DNA of 64,000 nt from VXPQ01 sp965116435 (lineage in GTDB: Bacteria > Bacteroidota > Rhodothermia > Rhodothermales > VXPQ01), in contig OZ220686.1 in NCBI GenBank assembly GCA_965116435.1, positions 2,480,001-2,544,000 on the forward strand. Direction: 5' to 3'. The notes under the pieces were generated by a model. It did no database searches, had not been told where the DNA came from, and worked only from the letters and a program-made list of their open reading frames with translations. Below, one piece after another: positions 61,701 to 64,000 of the stretch. The first letter of the stretch is position 1. The number at the start of each line of letters is the position of its first letter. The translations under genes and the position numbers were made by a program.

Positions 61701-62098
61701 TGCAGAGAAACATCCGGCGCGCGCGGAGCCTCCGCCGGGATGGTTGCAGGCGCATGCTTCCCCGTTTTCTGCGCCGCCGCCTGAATCGTGAGGGTATTTT
61801 CCGATACGGATACGGTCGCTATCCCGGGGTCTGAACTTTGCGCCGAATACGTCAGCCGGTCTCCGTCCGGGTCGTTGAACCAGGAAGACAAATCCAGCGT
61901 GACGGTTCCGTCGGCCTCAAGGGTCTGGGCGGGGATTGCGCCCGAGGTCACCGGCGTCCGGTTCGGCGCATCGGGTTCGGTGATTCCGTCCTTGTCGCAG
62001 GCCGCAATCCATAGGGCCGCCAGGAAAAGAAGGCACAGGGCAGCCCGCCAGCGGGGAATCAAGTGCATAAAGCCAGCCATGTATCCTTTATTGTTCAA
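58736..62098 (-). CDS. Large lipoprotein: Ig-like repeats, leucine-rich repeats and a zinc metalloprotease domain
   Basis: The 1,120-residue protein has a lipobox (LCLLFLAALWIAAC). Four Ig/cadherin-like repeats (about 45-480) each start IPAQxxEAGRTVDVDAKPWF and end GLSAxQTFDVTVS; the second to fourth are nearly identical. The first is split by an insertion of about 65 residues. Leucine-rich repeats follow (about 520-640, LTELQLYDNELTELPPNIF type), then a beta domain, another Ig-like repeat (about 770-860) and a metalloprotease domain with HEMGHVLGIGD (His965, Glu966, His969, Asp975), a HExxHxxGxxD metzincin-like site. The LRRs are probably for binding and the C-terminus for proteolysis. It overlaps the GDSL gene by 11 bases. 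The start could be Met1, Met7 or Met11. Confidence 0.82.
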   Translation of the reverse strand: MNNKGYMAGFMHLIPRWRAALCLLFLAALWIAACDKDGITEPDAPNRTPVTSGAIPAQTLEADGTVTLDLSSWFNDPDGDRLTYSAQSSDPGIATVSVSENTLTIQAAAQKTGKHAPATIPAEAPRAPDVSLHRSPDRFDPEHEGDTGALEALYKERATSAEATGPARTAAAATDETVTITVTARDPDGLSASQTFDVTVETAEAENRGPVAVGTIPAQAVEAGRTVDVDAKPWFSDPDDDMLSYEAASQNVAVATVAAAGNVVTVTGVAEGDTQIDITARDPDGLSAKQTFDITVSAATQENQGPVAVGTIPAQAVEAGRTVDVDAKPWFSDPDDDMLSYEAASKNVAVATVAAAGNVVTVTGIAEGDTQIDITARDPAGLSASQTFDVTVSAATQENRGPVAVGTIPAQAVEAGRTVDVDAKPWFSDPDDDMLSYEAASKNVAVATVAAAGNVVTVTGIAEGDTQIDITARDPAGLSAKQTFDVTVSAAVQVISVCNRTPRVRDQIVQATGSSGCANIKSQALATINKLYLQGGQGGGNNLTALQAGDFNGLVNLTELQLYDNELTELPPNIFDDLTRLIELNLSNNQLRELPAGVFSNLMHLENLNLTSNQITALPDGIFTGLSKMKQLWAHANPLGSIPLHLNMRRTDSDDLLAQGPAVIDIRLAEGFPITMEIPLSISGGTLSANSIVLESGQEISRKVTVTRDVNGSSGVRIAAGEIAPLRTNAITGLRIVAPEPLMLFGSTANNPPVVFAQFPAMYFRSGDAPKSVRGANHFRDADGGALTYAATAANPNVASVEVAGNLITVRPQGGGSTKITVTATDTDNLSVEAILPVSVREDRPGSFHIELIYMDEEVRALESVFQRAANRWMTILANTELPDVPYREEIWRDCLRIPANHQTTVDDLAIVLQVMDFGGGGLASAGSCSLREDSNLPIAGVVSLSRSAIPGMQANGTLEHVILHEMGHVLGIGDSWRESGLLRNVARSFNERRTDTHFAGPRAIQAYDEAGGTNYPNDPKVPVDDNGAHWKLEMLEPEFMIGITYPGMHHPVSAITIQALADLGYVVDVNQAEPYTLPGAIASKQGNAQAIPYGDDIRKGPIRVVDRNGRTVRIIPPRE

Positions 62099-62816
62099 GC
62101 AGCCGTTCCAGATGTTCCAGCATCAGGTCGGCCACGAACTGGTTGCCCGCCTCGTTGAGATGCACGCCGTCGGTGGTCAGCACGCCTTCGTATTGTTTTT
62201 CCGGGTTGTGTTCGGTGAGATGTTCTTCGAATGCGGCCCGTACGTCGCACAGCGTCGCCCCGGACGTTTCCGCCACGGCGCGGGATATGTCCGCATACTC
62301 CATGAGCGCCTGGTTGACGTCCGCCTCGCTGGACGGATCTTCCCCGATCACGCTGGGCGTGCACAGGGATACGTGCACATTGGCCGCATGCATGGTGGCA
62401 ATCAGGTCGTGCAAGCCCGCCTCGAATACGTCCCGATCCGTCCCCGTGACATGATCGAATGCGTAGGAATGCCATACGTCGTTGATCCCGATATAGATGA
62501 CGACATGGGTCGGGTGGTGGGCCAGCACGTCCCGGTCGAGCCGTTCCTGCAAGTCGGGGACCTTGTTTCCGCTTATGCCCGCGCCGATTACCTCGACTTT
62601 GCCGCCGGGATAGCGTTCCGCGAGGGCTTCCTCGACCCGCGCGACATATCCGCCCGGCGACGCCCCGACTTCGGTAATGGAATCTCCAAGAAATACGATG
62701 CGAATGGCTGCGTCCGGCTGCGTATCGGCGTTTTCTGGGGCGTTTTCCTGTCCGCCGCCGCAACCAGCGGTCAGGAGCAGGGCGAAGAGGGTCGGGAGGA
62801 GGGCGGATCGGCGCAT
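62088..62816 (-). CDS. SGNH/GDSL-family hydrolase lipoprotein
   Basis: The 242-residue protein has a lipobox (LFALLLTAGC) and the four SGNH blocks: FLGDSITEVG (nucleophile Ser), GAGISGNKV (Gly), IYIGINDVWH (Asn), and the late TDGVHLNEAGN with the Asp/His pair. Family members are esterases acting on acyl or acetyl groups of sugars, lipids or other substrates; the substrate is not predictable here. Its 3' end overlaps the metalloprotease gene by 11 bases, so the two are probably co-translated. A perfect palindrome lies 24 bases upstream. Confidence 0.9.
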   Translation of the reverse strand: MRRSALLPTLFALLLTAGCGGGQENAPENADTQPDAAIRIVFLGDSITEVGASPGGYVARVEEALAERYPGGKVEVIGAGISGNKVPDLQERLDRDVLAHHPTHVVIYIGINDVWHSYAFDHVTGTDRDVFEAGLHDLIATMHAANVHVSLCTPSVIGEDPSSEADVNQALMEYADISRAVAETSGATLCDVRAAFEEHLTEHNPEKQYEGVLTTDGVHLNEAGNQFVADLMLEHLERLLEQ

Positions 62817-62839
62817 GGGGGATGAGCGTTGGCGAGGGG

Positions 62840-62863
62840 CTTGGTCAGAATATTCTGACCAAG
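62840..62863. promoter_or_regulatory. Perfect 24-base palindrome upstream of the GDSL gene
   Basis: The half-site CTTGGTCAGAAT is followed directly by its exact complement ATTCTGACCAAG. With no loop it is more likely a dimeric protein-binding site than an RNA hairpin. It lies 24 bases upstream of ATG 62816 on the minus strand, where it would overlap the promoter or leader of the GDSL-metalloprotease operon. Confidence 0.65.
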
Positions 62864-63100
62864 ATACGGTTCGCCGCCGATCTTTGTAGTCTTAATCCTT
62901 GTAGCCCTAATCAGCGCATTCCGGCGGATATCTGCGGCGGGGCGGTTTTATGCTCCTGCAGATTCTCCCGTGACGATCCATAGCGCCCGGCCTGCGCCGT
63001 CTTCCTTTTCCAGCCGGGTATCCTGCGGCCGAATCTCTGCGTAGCGCTCCAGCCGGGTATCCTGCGGCCGAATCTCTGCGTAGCGCTCCAGCCGGGTATC
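62864..63100. other. Region downstream of the helix-hairpin-helix gene
   Basis: No separate gene is supported. On the minus strand the frame of the helix-hairpin-helix gene stays open after its TAG for another 50 codons, to a TAA at 62950-62948, through two more 13-residue repeats (DTRLERYAEIRPQ). A degenerate palindromic repeat (CTAATCAGCGCATTCC) lies near 62907. Confidence 0.55.
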
Positions 63101-63127
63101 CTACGGCCGAATCTCTACGTAGCGCTC
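63011..63127. repeat. 39-base tandem repeat, three units
   Basis: Units at 63011-63049, 63050-63088 and 63089-63127 begin CAGCCGGGTATCCTGCGGCC. The first two are identical; the third differs at two positions. One of those changes turns CAG into the TAG stop of the helix-hairpin-helix gene on the minus strand. A 39-base period equals 13 codons, so repeats keep frame. Confidence 0.85.
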
Positions 63128-63748
63128 CAGCCGGGCCACTTCGTCGTCGTCCACGTACTTGCCGATTTCCCGCCGAAATTGTTCGATCCGGCTGTATGGA
63201 CGGTATTCCTTGAATTCCCGAAGCATCCGGTTGCCCAGGTTCGGGATGCTCAGGATGTCCTCGTCGCGGGCCGTATTCAGGTCGATGGGGACAAAAACGA
63301 ATTGTTCCAGGCGCGCCACCTCTTCGTCGTCCACGTACTTGCCGATTTCCCGCCTGAATTCGGCAAGGTGGGCGTAGGGCTTGTACTCGTCGAACTCGTG
63401 GGCCATCCGATTGCCGACGCCGGGAACCAGCAGGATTTCGTCCCGGCTCGTATCGTTCAGGTTCAGGGGGAGGAAAAGCCGCGCGTACAGCGAGTCTTGC
63501 TGCGCCTCCTCCAGGCCGGCACCAACCAGCGCATGAACCTCCAGCATGTTCATGAATGGCCGCCCTGCGACGAGGGAGTCCGCCTTCGCTTCGTCCATGT
63601 GCGGCAGTTCGGCGAGTTCGGCTGCGGGCGCCCCGTTTGGATTGAGTATGCCCATATTGTGTCCGACCTGCGCCTGGGCGAACGTGGCGGGGAGCAGAAC
63701 GAGGGCGGCGAGCAGCATGTGCGGCAGCGCAGCAAGGCGTGATTTCAT
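63101..63748 (-). CDS. Secreted helix-hairpin-helix (ComEA-like) protein
   Basis: The 215-residue protein from ATG 63748 has a signal peptide (LLAALVLLPATFAQAQ) and three helix-hairpin-helix units. The last two are internal duplicates: LNLNDTSRDEILLVPGVGNRMAHEFDEY and IDLNTARDEDILSIPNLGNRMLREFKEY, each followed by FRREIGKYVDD. ComEA-type repeats bind DNA, but such domains also serve as general envelope proteins, so a DNA-uptake role is not established. It lies 4 bases after the upstream membrane-protein gene. The TAG stop falls in a tandem repeat that continues in frame beyond it. A start at 63856 would put 36 non-leader residues ahead of the signal peptide. Confidence 0.82.
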   Translation of the reverse strand: MKSRLAALPHMLLAALVLLPATFAQAQVGHNMGILNPNGAPAAELAELPHMDEAKADSLVAGRPFMNMLEVHALVGAGLEEAQQDSLYARLFLPLNLNDTSRDEILLVPGVGNRMAHEFDEYKPYAHLAEFRREIGKYVDDEEVARLEQFVFVPIDLNTARDEDILSIPNLGNRMLREFKEYRPYSRIEQFRREIGKYVDDDEVARLERYVEIRP

Positions 63749-63752
63749 GGTT

Positions 63753-64000
63753 TTACGAAGTGGTTTCTTGGTCGTGCGGTGGATGGGTTTCCCCGGATGC
63801 GCGGGCGCCCGAAAGGTCCGGGTGTTTCCAGACGTACAGGAGTCCGGCGAAGCCAAGGTACGCCATGGTTCCGGGCGCCAGGGCCGGCATGGCGCCTCGC
63901 AGCGCTTCCCAGATCAATCCCCATCCCGTTGCCGCCGGATTCATTTCCAGTTCGAACGCAAGGTTGCTCTGGTAGTGCAGCCAGATGCCCGTCGCGCCCG
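63753..64000 (-). CDS. Membrane protein of unknown function, C-terminal end (cut by window)
   Basis: The frame is open to the window edge; about 81 residues are present. It reads GIWLHYQSNLAFELEM, then WEALRGAMPALAPGTMAYLGFAGLLYVWKHP, with one clear membrane helix and a charged tail (GETHPPHDQETTS). I recall this pattern from uncharacterised small membrane proteins but cannot name a family. It is followed after 4 bases by the helix-hairpin-helix gene, so the two probably form an operon. Confidence 0.65.
   Translation of the reverse strand, partial: GATGIWLHYQSNLAFELEMNPAATGWGLIWEALRGAMPALAPGTMAYLGFAGLLYVWKHPDLSGARASGETHPPHDQETTS

Overview
This is a 64 kb chromosomal stretch from a GC-rich member of the Bacteroidota/Rhodothermota (FCB) group. 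The assignment rests on a SusC/SusD pair, a PorQ-type type IX secretion (T9SS) protein, several secreted proteins ending in a T9SS-type sorting domain (YPNPFNPST, then LPSGLYVYRL), two CRTAC1/UnbV lipoproteins, and Bacteroidota-style promoters (TTGC or TTTG, 19 bases, TAnCTTGC). I see no tRNA, rRNA or CRISPR array.

Layout. 1-2.5 kb: end of a membrane pyrophosphatase and a 2-oxoacid dehydrogenase E2. 2.6-4.5 kb: a Xer-like recombinase lacking both catalytic arginines, converging on porQ. 4.6-12.9 kb: a less GC-rich array of four closely related DUF4249-like lipoproteins, two duplicated small secreted proteins, repeated promoters, palindromes and terminators, then one TonB-dependent receptor. 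13.4-24.4 kb: mostly housekeeping genes (secA, recN, a phosphohexomutase, msrA, an aldose epimerase lipoprotein, a UlaG-like hydrolase, a MetE-like protein). 24.4-35.6 kb: three large Calx-beta repeat surface proteins. Two of them are inverted paralogues with the same promoter and a 10-11 base G tract just inside the 5' ORF, and both are frameshifted. The first two genes are bracketed by direct copies of a roughly 155-base structured repeat.

35.8-45.3 kb: a lipoprotein FKBP isomerase with a poly-aspartate tail, then a fructan utilisation locus (GH32, sugar porter, SusC, SusD) and a lipoprotein that is only a TonB plug domain. 45.3-48.5 kb: a second TonB receptor plus DUF4249-like lipoprotein pair on the minus strand. 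48.7-55.3 kb: two tandem roughly 1,100-residue FG-GAP/UnbV lipoproteins. 55.3-57 kb: a small decayed region (truncated AlbA_2 gene, short tandem repeats) and an AAA/DUF4143 ATPase. 57.2-64 kb: a T9SS-exported GH16 glucanase, an Ig-like/LRR/zinc-metalloprotease lipoprotein, a GDSL hydrolase, a helix-hairpin-helix secreted protein, and the end of a membrane protein.

The main theme is the cell surface: paired TonB receptors and lipoproteins, T9SS cargo and polysaccharide degradation. Two loci look built for variation: the DUF4249-like array (duplication and mosaic exchange behind repeated promoters) and the inverted Calx-beta pair (homopolymeric G tracts that set the reading frame).
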